NCBI GenBank assembly: GCA_903845315.1
Contig: CAIMWY010000066.1
Location: 1 to 6,080 of the forward strand
Direction of reading: 5' to 3'
From: an uncultured Burkholderiales bacterium
GTDB taxonomy: Bacteria > Pseudomonadota > Gammaproteobacteria > Burkholderiales > Burkholderiaceae
Length of the DNA: 6,080 nt
A program made the translations under genes and the position numbers. The stretch's first letter is position 1. Every line of letters starts with the position of its first letter. The notes under the pieces were generated by a model. The model had not been told where the DNA came from. It ran no database searches and worked only from the letters and a program-made list of their open reading frames with translations. This document shows, one piece after another, positions 1 through 5,868 of the stretch.

Positions 1-96
1 AGATATCTGCAGGGTTCTTTCACATGGCAAACCCCTGCTGCGATCGGCATGATGTTGGCAGCGCGACATCGCTGGATAGGGTTGTACGAAAAATGA
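1..96 (+). CDS. Possible 3' end of an upstream gene, product unknown (partial)
   Basis: Frame 1 is open from the window edge to a TGA at 94-96 and gives 31 residues ending in HRWIGLYEK. The piece is moderately hydrophobic in its middle (AAIGMMLAA), which could suit the last helix of a membrane protein, but I do not recognise a family. If real, it leaves a 95-base gap before the hyuA start at 192, a natural spacing for genes in one operon. The support is weak: a 31-codon open stretch can occur by chance, frame 2 also ends nearby (stop at 50-52), and frame 3 is open through the whole region into hyuA. Third-position base composition does not separate the frames. More sequence upstream would settle it. 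Confidence 0.25.
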   Translation, partial: RYLQGSFTWQTPAAIGMMLAARHRWIGLYEK

Positions 97-110
97 ATAG
101 CCCCTATAGG
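82..110 (+). promoter_or_regulatory. Weak sigma70-like promoter candidate upstream of hyuA
   Basis: TTGTAC at 82-87 and TATAGG at 105-110 are separated by exactly 17 bases. The first hexamer matches the -35 consensus at three of six positions and the second matches the -10 consensus at four of six. Transcription would start near 117, giving a leader of roughly 75 bases before the hyuA start at 192. Local AT richness (about 85-150) is higher than in the surrounding coding DNA, which favours a regulatory stretch. No clear operator repeat is visible. This is a consensus match only, and the genes could equally be transcribed from further upstream. Confidence 0.2.
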
Positions 111-176
111 CATGAAACATTATTCGTTGAAGAGTGTGCGGCCTATTATTTGATTGCAGGCAGATGGTTTGCCAAG

Positions 177-181
177 AAAGG
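177..181 (+). promoter_or_regulatory. Ribosome binding site that supports the hyuA start at 192
   Basis: AAAGG, within AAGAAAGG at 174-181, lies 10 bases upstream of the ATG at 192. The more upstream ATG at 24 lacks a comparable purine-rich motif at a useful distance. The site therefore agrees with the protein evidence that translation starts at 192. Confidence 0.5.
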
Positions 182-191
182 CGATGACAGC

Positions 192-2339
192 ATGGGGTTT
201 TATTTAGGCACGGACGTGGGGGGTACGTTCACAGATCTGTGGGTTGCTCAATCTGGCGGGCGCATGCGCGTGTTCAAGTCGCCCACCACGCCAGATGTCA
301 TGAGCGGCGTGATTCATGCCATGCATTTGGCGACAGAACATTTCGAACTTTCATTTGAAGACTTCTGTGCCCAAATCGAACGTTTCGGGCATGGAACAAC
401 CGTCGGGCTGAACGCGCTTCTTACCGGCTCGGCATCGCCCACACTGGTGGTGACCACCCAAGGGTTTGGTGACACCTTAGAGATCGGTCGCATGCGCCGA
501 CAAACCGCAGGACTGTCTGAGATGGAGGTCTGCGACTGGCTCAAGCACAACCAACACCCTCCGCTGGTGCCTCGCGAGCGTGTGATCGAAGTGCACGAGC
601 GAATCGATGCCAATGGTCAAATTTTGATGGGCTTAGACGAGGCGCAGCTTCGCGCGGCACTGCAAGCTTGGCGACATCAAGGCATTGAAGCTGTGGCGGT
701 CTGCACCTTGTGGGCGACGGCCAACTCAGCGCATGAATTGAAGATTGAAGAGGTGGTGCGTCAGGAGTTAGGACAGGTGTTTGTCACCCTGTCGCATCAA
801 ATTTCCCCTGTGGTGGGGGAATATGCCCGCATGGGAACCACCGTGGCCAATGCGATGTTGGGGCCAATTGCAGGGCGTTATTTGAGCGCGCTCGAAAACA
901 AGCTGAGCCAAGCAGGCATGCGCGTGCCCATTTTGATGATGACCAGTGCGGGCGGCGTTTTGCCAACCAGCGCATTGAACGACCGCCCCGCGGTGGCAAT
1001 TTTTTCAGGACCTGCGGCCGGTGTGATGGGCTCCATTGCCGTGGGCATGCAGCGTGGTGAAAAAAATATTCTGAGTGTTGACATCGGTGGCACCAGCTTT
1101 GATGTGGGTGTCGTGGTGGATGGACAGCCCGTGATGCGACCTTCTATCCAATTGGCTGGCGCCGAGCTCAGCGTGCCTTCTGTGGACGTGTCATCCATCG
1201 GTGCAGGGGGAGGCAGTTTGGCCACTGTCCGCTTTGGAGATTTGAGCGTAGGCCCTCAAAGTGCTGGCGCCAATCCCGGTCCCGTCTGCTACGGCCGAGG
1301 TGGAACACAGCCCACGTCCACGGACGCCGATTTGGTGTTGGGCGTGCTGGACCCCAATTACTTCATCGGTGGACGCATGACATTAGATCTGGCTGCTGCG
1401 CGTCAAGCCATCGAGGCCCACATTGCCCACCCTCTGTCTTTGAGTGTGTCTGCCGCCGCTTGGGGCATCCGTGAGGTGCTAGATAACAAGATGGCCGATC
1501 TGTTGAGGCGGGTCACCATCGAGAGGGGTCATGACCCCCGTGACTTCGTGCTCTATGCCAACGGCGGCGCCGGCCCCTCGCATGCATGGGTGTTGGCGCG
1601 CGAGTTGGGTTTGACGCGATTTGTCGTTCCTGCAGCCGCGACAACCCAGTCGGCCTTTGGCACGGCCAACAGTGATCTGGGTTTCACAGTCACACGGCCG
1701 GTCTACGTGCGACTCAAGGCAGGCGTCATGGCGAGCCAGAAAGAGCTTGAGTCACTGTCGCAGGCGCATGCTGACGTGCTGACGCAAGCGGGTGCAGCAC
1801 TGGTTCGGGCGGATGCGCTTGACATTCGGTTTGACACAGCCGTGGCAGTGCGCTACAGAGGGCAATCACACCACCTGGATGTTCCGCTGCATGACGGTGA
1901 AGGCCACTTCAAAGCCGATCAATTACAGGCAACGCTCACCAGATTTGAGGGCATGTACGAAGTGTTGTTTGGTCGCGGGGCAGGATCTGCGCAGGCTGGA
2001 TTTGAAATCCTCTCCATTCGCGTGATCGGGCGTGGGCGCCTTCCGGTTCCAAGCCTGGTGGGTGAGGGTGAAGCCATGGTTCAAGTCGGAACGCGTGAGG
2101 TGGTGTTTGACGATCCCCAGCAGCCTGTGTTGACAAACATTTATCGAACAACTTGGGCGCGCCCTGGAGACCTCGTGCACGGGCCGTGCATCATCGAGTA
2201 TCCCGGTCAAAGCGTGGTGGTTCCACCTGGCGCGCGCGCATGTGCTGACGCGCACGGTCATTTGGAAGTTGAATTGCCTGTCATCGCCAGTGAAAAGGCC
2301 AAGCACGCGGCTCATGAATTAGAACGCCAGTCCGCCTGA
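192..2339 (+). CDS. hyuA: Hydantoinase/oxoprolinase/carboxylase family protein, HyuA-type ATP-binding subunit
   Basis: A 715-residue cytoplasmic protein, close to the usual HyuA length of about 680-720. In characterised relatives this subunit uses ATP to phosphorylate the substrate amide or enol, and works with HyuB. The N-terminal domain opens with DVGGTFTD (residues 8-15), followed by HGTTVGLNALL (67-77) and GFGDTLEIGR (91-100). The central ASKHA-like domain has SGPAAGV (272-278), VDIGGTSFDV (296-305), IGAGGGS (336-342), GPQSAGANPGPVCYGRGG (354-371), GHDPRDF (446-452) and NGGAGPSHA (457-465). The C-terminal domain ends with GPCIIEYPGQSVVVPPG (664-680). All expected landmarks are intact. The frame stays open upstream to an ATG at 24, but those 56 extra residues carry no family motif, whereas 192 puts the nucleotide loop at the very N-terminus as the family expects. 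The GLNALL and PPLVPR signatures recall the acetone/acetophenone-carboxylase-like branch more than classical hydantoinases. That is from memory, and the substrate is unknown. The gene is followed by hyuB after 10 bases. Confidence 0.93.
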   Translation: MGFYLGTDVGGTFTDLWVAQSGGRMRVFKSPTTPDVMSGVIHAMHLATEHFELSFEDFCAQIERFGHGTTVGLNALLTGSASPTLVVTTQGFGDTLEIGRMRRQTAGLSEMEVCDWLKHNQHPPLVPRERVIEVHERIDANGQILMGLDEAQLRAALQAWRHQGIEAVAVCTLWATANSAHELKIEEVVRQELGQVFVTLSHQISPVVGEYARMGTTVANAMLGPIAGRYLSALENKLSQAGMRVPILMMTSAGGVLPTSALNDRPAVAIFSGPAAGVMGSIAVGMQRGEKNILSVDIGGTSFDVGVVVDGQPVMRPSIQLAGAELSVPSVDVSSIGAGGGSLATVRFGDLSVGPQSAGANPGPVCYGRGGTQPTSTDADLVLGVLDPNYFIGGRMTLDLAAARQAIEAHIAHPLSLSVSAAAWGIREVLDNKMADLLRRVTIERGHDPRDFVLYANGGAGPSHAWVLARELGLTRFVVPAAATTQSAFGTANSDLGFTVTRPVYVRLKAGVMASQKELESLSQAHADVLTQAGAALVRADALDIRFDTAVAVRYRGQSHHLDVPLHDGEGHFKADQLQATLTRFEGMYEVLFGRGAGSAQAGFEILSIRVIGRGRLPVPSLVGEGEAMVQVGTREVVFDDPQQPVLTNIYRTTWARPGDLVHGPCIIEYPGQSVVVPPGARACADAHGHLEVELPVIASEKAKHAAHELERQSA

Positions 2340-2341
2340 GG
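2338..2341 (+). promoter_or_regulatory. hyuB ribosome binding site overlapping the hyuA stop codon
   Basis: GAGG at 2338-2341 shares two bases with the hyuA stop (TGA, 2337-2339) and sits 8 bases before the hyuB ATG at 2350. Ribosomes finishing hyuA would therefore cover the hyuB initiation site. This suggests translational coupling, which fits two subunits needed in equal amounts. Confidence 0.6.
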
Positions 2342-2349
2342 ATCCAACC

Positions 2350-4500
2350 ATGACATCGACCCAGAACTCTGCCATGCTGACCCAGCCCCCGATTGAACTC
2401 AGTGCAATCACCTACGAGGTGATCCGCAATCGTTTGATCTCACTCACCGAGGACATGCGCATCGCTTTGCAAAGTGCATCCGGCTCGCCCACGGTGACGG
2501 AGGCGTCAGATTTTTTCACGGGGGTGTACCTGCCTAACGGTGCGTTTGCATCCATGGGCTTTCAGGTGACCTACCAAGCGCCAGTCGTGGGTACTTTGAT
2601 TCGCTACATCAACGACAAGCCGTCCATCACAGTCCAAGATGGCGACATGTTCATCGGCAATGACCCTTATGTTGGGGCCTTGCATCAAAACGATGTTCAA
2701 TTGGCCGGCCCCATCTATGTGGATGGCGAACTGATTGCGTGGGCCGGTGTCGAAGCGCATGAGACGGACGTGGGCGGCATGGACTTTGCCAGCTGGTCTC
2801 CCAAGGCGAGGTCCGTGTATCAAGAAGGCATGCGTATTCCGTGCGTCAAGTTGGTCGATCAAGGGGTGTTGCGCGAAGACGTGTTGGACATGATCCTCAC
2901 GGCTTCCCGGCTGCCAGCCCAGTTGGGGTTAGACATTCGCGCTTTCATCGCCACCGTGAACGTGGCGCGCGAGCGCATCACCAGTTTGGTTCGCCGCTAT
3001 GGGGCTGACACCATTCGGTATGTGATGCAGCGAATGATTGAGGCATCACGCAAGCGACTCCAAGAGCGCTTGACGCTTCTTCCGGATGGTGACTTTCATG
3101 CCCAGGATTTTCTTGAACACGATGGCCATGAAAACCGTCTTTACAAAATCGATGTGAAGTTACAAAAGCGTGGTGACCATCTGCGTTTTGATTTCTCAGA
3201 TTCATCTCTTCAAGCGCCGGGCTTTATCAACTGCACCCGGGCGGGCCTTGTGGGGGGTGTGACCGGAGGCTTATTTCCAACGCTTGCCTACGACATCCCT
3301 TGGAACCAAGGGCTGCTTGACTGTTGTGAAGTGGTTGCCCCCGACGGGCTTGTCTGCACGGCCATGTTTCCTGCGCCGGTGGGTTCGGCCACGGTCGAGG
3401 CCATCTGGGTGGTGTCCAATGCCGTCAATGCGGTGCTCAACAAACTGTTGGCTTGCTCGACTGAATTTGCATCGCGTGTCCAAGCCGTCAATTCAGGCAC
3501 CATGGCGACGTTCAACTTGGGTGGACGCAACCAGTTTGGTGAGGTGTTTGGCCTGCACTTGATGGACCCCTTGGCCGGCGGTGCCGGCGCATTTGCCAGC
3601 ATGGATGGCGTGTGCGCAGGCGGGCCCAACAACGCACCGGTGCCATCGATTGCCGACGTTGAACGCAATGAGCAGGTCTCGCCCTTGTTCTATCTGCACC
3701 GCAGGCTGGCCATCGACACCGGTGGCGCAGGCCGCCACCGTGGTGGACGTTCCGTTGAACTGGCCCTCACCTTGGGCGGTATTGAGTCGGCCGACGCGTT
3801 GATCATGACCCACGGTGCAGAGGTGCCCAATGCTGTCGGGCTGGATGGTGGATGGCCTGGCTCGACCGTGCGTCAACGCTATGGACGTGATGTGGTGCGG
3901 TCGGGTGTCTTGACCGGAAAGGGCACATGGCAAGAACTCGGTCCTAAACCTGGGCACATGGACATGACCTGTCGGGATGTGTTTGAAGTGACTTGGCAAG
4001 GTGGTGGGGGCATTGGAGATCCGCTCAGACGTGATGAACAACACGTGATGGACGATCTGCGTTGCGGCATCATTTCTGAATCTGCTGCCACCTCGGTCTA
4101 TGGGCTGGCACTTCAGACCAATGGGCAATTGGATGAACAAGCCACTGAAGGCCAACGACGTGCGATGCGCCAGGATCGAATTGGCCAGCCACGCACAGTC
4201 AAACATATTGCCAATCCGACAGTGGTCGGTCAAATGGGTGAGCAATTGCTGCTCTGCGTTCAGGACGGTCAAACTGTGGTTGTTTCAAGGGCTGGCGCAG
4301 TGCTGTCCGAGGGATCTACCCGATGGCGCAGCGGGGCGATTGCAAGAAGACTTGAACTCCCTCAACCAGGCATTCCGATTCAAATGCACAAAGACTTGGC
4401 GCTGACCGCGTGGTATTGCCCACTCGAAGGTGACCTTCTGGCGATTGACATCCATGAACGTGCACACGAGCCTGTCGATGATGTGGCGTTGGCGGTGTGA
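2350..4500 (+). CDS. hyuB: Hydantoinase/oxoprolinase/carboxylase family protein, HyuB-type catalytic subunit with extra C-terminal domain
   Basis: A 716-residue cytoplasmic protein and the partner of HyuA. The HyuB core runs from about residue 15 to 590. It shows TYEVIRNRL (21-29), NDPYVGALHQNDV (104-116), AHETDVGG (136-143), YQEGMRIP (157-164), LPDGD (244-248), DFSDSS (281-286), PAPVGSATVE (341-350), NEQVSPLFYLHRR (440-452), DTGGAGRHRGG (456-466) and GGGGIGDPL (551-559). H112, D115, H137 and D140 lie in the conserved stretches and are plausible metal ligands by analogy with acetone carboxylase; this is an inference. The PAPVGSATVE and MDPLAGGAGAFASMDG segments recall the acetone/acetophenone-carboxylase-like branch. 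Typical HyuB proteins are about 520-600 residues, and the extra 100 or so residues form a separate module, listed on its own. The start at 2350 has a Shine-Dalgarno 8 bases upstream. Whether the enzyme hydrolyses an amide ring or carboxylates a ketone cannot be decided here. Confidence 0.93.
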   Translation: MTSTQNSAMLTQPPIELSAITYEVIRNRLISLTEDMRIALQSASGSPTVTEASDFFTGVYLPNGAFASMGFQVTYQAPVVGTLIRYINDKPSITVQDGDMFIGNDPYVGALHQNDVQLAGPIYVDGELIAWAGVEAHETDVGGMDFASWSPKARSVYQEGMRIPCVKLVDQGVLREDVLDMILTASRLPAQLGLDIRAFIATVNVARERITSLVRRYGADTIRYVMQRMIEASRKRLQERLTLLPDGDFHAQDFLEHDGHENRLYKIDVKLQKRGDHLRFDFSDSSLQAPGFINCTRAGLVGGVTGGLFPTLAYDIPWNQGLLDCCEVVAPDGLVCTAMFPAPVGSATVEAIWVVSNAVNAVLNKLLACSTEFASRVQAVNSGTMATFNLGGRNQFGEVFGLHLMDPLAGGAGAFASMDGVCAGGPNNAPVPSIADVERNEQVSPLFYLHRRLAIDTGGAGRHRGGRSVELALTLGGIESADALIMTHGAEVPNAVGLDGGWPGSTVRQRYGRDVVRSGVLTGKGTWQELGPKPGHMDMTCRDVFEVTWQGGGGIGDPLRRDEQHVMDDLRCGIISESAATSVYGLALQTNGQLDEQATEGQRRAMRQDRIGQPRTVKHIANPTVVGQMGEQLLLCVQDGQTVVVSRAGAVLSEGSTRWRSGAIARRLELPQPGIPIQMHKDLALTAWYCPLEGDLLAIDIHERAHEPVDDVALAV
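4186..4497 (+). other. Protein domain within hyuB: acetone-carboxylase-gamma-like module, cysteine-depleted
   Basis: HyuB residues 613-716 lie beyond the normal end of the HyuB core. The pattern of RWRSGAIARR (658-667), then LALTAWYCPLEGDLLAIDI (683-701), then a proline and a DVAL tail, resembles the small gamma subunit of acetone carboxylase. As I recall it, that subunit has a C-x-CG knuckle, a tryptophan/lysine-rich linker, then a YCPxCGxxLxxEx knuckle that binds zinc. Here the first knuckle aligns with SRAG (646-649) and the second with CPLEG (690-694), so only C690 of four expected ligands remains. C636 lies nearby but not in register. The fold may persist without zinc. The alignment is by eye and the homology is an inference. 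Confidence 0.45.
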
Positions 4501-4524
4501 CAACTCCTCTGAGAGTTTCACCCC
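4494..4524 (+). other. Intercistronic hairpin overlapping the hyuB stop codon
   Basis: GTGA (4497-4500), a bulged C (4501) and AACTC (4502-4506) pair with GAGTT (4513-4517) and TCAC (4518-4521) around a six-base loop. This gives nine base pairs with one bulge. Two further G-C pairs (4494-4495 with 4523-4524) may form below a single mismatch. The hyuB TGA (4498-4500) is inside the left arm. The bases after the stem are C-rich rather than a T run, so it is not a standard intrinsic terminator. It may shape mRNA decay or processing between the enzyme and transporter genes. The rest of the 4501-4584 gap holds a small GCCCC-TT-GGGGC palindrome at 4552-4563 and no convincing promoter. Confidence 0.35.
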
Positions 4525-4570
4525 ATCGATGGCGCGAACTGATTCAAACCCGCCCCTTGGGGCATACAAC

Positions 4571-4576
4571 AAGGAG
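4571..4576 (+). promoter_or_regulatory. Strong ribosome binding site of the binding-protein gene
   Basis: AAGGAG lies 8 bases upstream of the ATG at 4585, a near-ideal Shine-Dalgarno and the best in the window. It fits the need for a periplasmic binding protein in excess over its membrane partners, and it fixes the start codon. Confidence 0.75.
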
Positions 4577-4584
4577 ACAGAGAG

Positions 4585-5769
4585 ATGAAATTTTCAGAAA
4601 TCAAGTCAGTCCGAAGCGTCCTGACTTTGGCCGTAGGGCTGGGTCTGCTCGCAGGCGTTGCGCAAGCCCAAGTCAAAGTAGGTTTCTCAGGCGTGACATC
4701 TGGCCCTGTTGGAATTTTGGGGCAGGAGCAATACGACGGCTTCATGCTCGGGCTTGAACTGTTGCAAGGCAAGCTGGGTGGTCAAACGGCTACGGTGCTG
4801 AAGGAAGATGATCAGCTGCGACCTGAGATCGGCAATCAAATCGTACGAAAGTACCTGGATCGTGACCGAGTCGATGTGTTGGTGGGATTGGGCTTCACCA
4901 ACGTCTTGATGGCGGAGATGCCCTTGATCACCGAGTCGGGCATACCTGCCATCGCCACCAATGCGGGGCCCGCCGCGCTGGCTGGTGCCGGCTGCAAAGC
5001 CAACTTGTTTACCCTCTCATGGCAAAGTGATGGCCCGTCTGAGGCGATGGGCAGTTACCTCAATGCACGGGGACACAAAAAGGTATTTTTGCTGGCGCCG
5101 AATTACCAAGCAGGCCGTGACATGCTCAGCGGCTTCAAGCGATTTTTCAAAGGTGACATCGCAGATGAGGTGTATTCGCCGCTGAACCAGCCAGACTATT
5201 CTGGCGAAATCGCGCAAATTCAAGCATCGGGTGCCGATGCTGTGTTTTTCTTCTACTCGGGTGGCATGGGCATCAACTTTATCCGTCAGATGCAACAAGC
5301 CGGACTGTCCAGCAAGATCGCCATGTACTCTGTCTTCACGGTTGACGCAACCACCATTCCAGCGCTGCGAGACCAGGCCGTGGGCGTGATGTCGAGCGCG
5401 CTGTGGGACGCCAGCTTGGATAACCCTGCATCGCGTCGCTTTGTGAGTGCTTTCGAAAGCAAGTACAAGCGTACGCCGAGCTTGTATGCAGCCGCTGGTT
5501 TTGATGCAGCCAATCTGCTCGACACAGCCGTCAAAAACGTGGGTGCCAAGGTGTCAGACCACAAGGCATTCAATGCCGCGATCAAAGCAGCCAGCCAGAA
5601 ATTCACCTCAGTGCGTGGTACGTTTGCGTTGAACAACAACAATATGCCTATCCAGAGTTATTACATCTTTCAAGGTGTGAAAAATGGTGAGCGTATTGAG
5701 ATGAAGCAAATGGCCACAGCCATGACTGCACACAAAGACAGCTACAGCAAAGACTGTCCTCTGAAATAA
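4585..5769 (+). CDS. Periplasmic substrate-binding protein of a HAAT-family (LivJ/LivK-type) ABC transporter
   Basis: A 394-residue precursor of a type-I periplasmic binding protein (Peripla_BP_6 style), at the usual family length of about 370-410. The signal peptide has basic residues K2, K7 and R10, a hydrophobic core from V12 to G24, and an AQA cleavage motif (26-28), so the mature protein should start at Q29. The mature chain opens with VKVGFSGVTSGP (30-41), the typical first strand and ligand loop. It continues with DDQLRPEIGNQIVRKYL (75-91), VDVLVGLGFTN (96-106), PAIATNAGPA (121-130), VFLLAPNYQAGRDM (167-180) and ADAVFFFYSGGMGINFI (217-233). Its only two cysteines, C137 and C391, are both in the mature part and could form a disulfide. 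Members bind branched-chain amino acids, amides, urea or aromatic acids, and the ligand here is unknown. The position between hyuAB and a permease suggests it captures the enzyme's substrate or a related compound. Confidence 0.92.
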   Translation: MKFSEIKSVRSVLTLAVGLGLLAGVAQAQVKVGFSGVTSGPVGILGQEQYDGFMLGLELLQGKLGGQTATVLKEDDQLRPEIGNQIVRKYLDRDRVDVLVGLGFTNVLMAEMPLITESGIPAIATNAGPAALAGAGCKANLFTLSWQSDGPSEAMGSYLNARGHKKVFLLAPNYQAGRDMLSGFKRFFKGDIADEVYSPLNQPDYSGEIAQIQASGADAVFFFYSGGMGINFIRQMQQAGLSSKIAMYSVFTVDATTIPALRDQAVGVMSSALWDASLDNPASRRFVSAFESKYKRTPSLYAAAGFDAANLLDTAVKNVGAKVSDHKAFNAAIKAASQKFTSVRGTFALNNNNMPIQSYYIFQGVKNGERIEMKQMATAMTAHKDSYSKDCPLK

Positions 5770-5779
5770 GCGCCTGGTG

Positions 5780-5801
5780 TTGGCGCGCTGATGCGCGCCA
5801 A
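5780..5801 (+). other. GC-rich stem-loop between the binding-protein and permease genes
   Basis: TTGGCGCGC (5780-5788) and GCGCGCCAA (5793-5801) are perfect inverted repeats around a TGAT tetraloop. A G-U pair (5779 with 5802) can add to the base. The stem begins 10 bases after the stop codon of the binding-protein gene. No T run follows (TCCTGGCTC), so a simple rho-independent terminator is unlikely. In binding-protein transporter operons such structures often protect the 3' end of the upstream message and let only part of transcription continue, so the binding protein outnumbers the permease. That role is inferred here. Confidence 0.6.
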
Positions 5802-5823
5802 TCCTGGCTCAGAAAGGATGGAC

Positions 5824-5859
5824 ATGCATCCACAATCCACAACACCTCGTCGAACCTGA
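5824..5859 (+). other. Possible 11-codon leader ORF upstream of the permease gene
   Basis: ATG at 5824 opens an ORF encoding MHPQSTTPRRT, with its TGA at 5857-5859. AAAGGA at 5813-5818 lies 5 bases before it, a better Shine-Dalgarno than any in front of the permease ATG at 5869. The stop is 9 bases upstream of that ATG, so ribosomes ending here could reinitiate on the permease gene. A second ATG at 5818 is in the same frame but overlaps the Shine-Dalgarno. The coding region includes a tandem ATCCACA pair (5828-5841). An ORF this short may be chance. Confidence 0.2.
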
Positions 5860-5868
5860 TCTGATGCC

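Noticed and set aside
136..149. TATTAT at 144-149 as a -10 box for hyuA
   Set aside because: The only nearby TTGA-like -35 (TTGAAG, 127-132) is 11 bases away, too close. At 16-18 bases upstream there is no acceptable hexamer.
878..1225. Minus-strand open frame within hyuA
   Set aside because: It overlaps the central conserved HyuA domain in antisense and has a proline- and threonine-rich low-information translation. It is a shadow of the real gene.
2755..2781. AHETDVGG in HyuB as a defective metal site because many relatives have a second His or Trp after AH
   Set aside because: The residue after the first His varies in the family as I recall it, while H137 and D140 of the H-x-x-D pattern are kept. 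No loss of function can be claimed.
3493..4272. A 259-codon open frame on the minus strand inside hyuB
   Set aside because: It lies opposite strongly conserved HyuB motifs. Its translation shows no recognisable domain, and the long open frame is a side effect of the codon use of hyuB.
4552..4563. GCCCC-TT-GGGGC palindrome before the binding-protein ribosome site as a terminator or operator
   Set aside because: A two-base loop is too small for a full stem, no T run follows, and a 12-base palindrome alone is weak evidence for a protein-binding site.
4497..4757. A GTG-started 86-codon frame spanning the hyuB stop and the start of the binding-protein gene
   Set aside because: It has no ribosome site. 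Its translation is basic and unstructured, and it overlaps the clear signal peptide region in another frame.
5816..5831. GGATG/CATCC inverted repeat upstream of livH as a regulatory hairpin
   Set aside because: It has only five pairs with a six-base loop and no extension, so it is likely to occur by chance.
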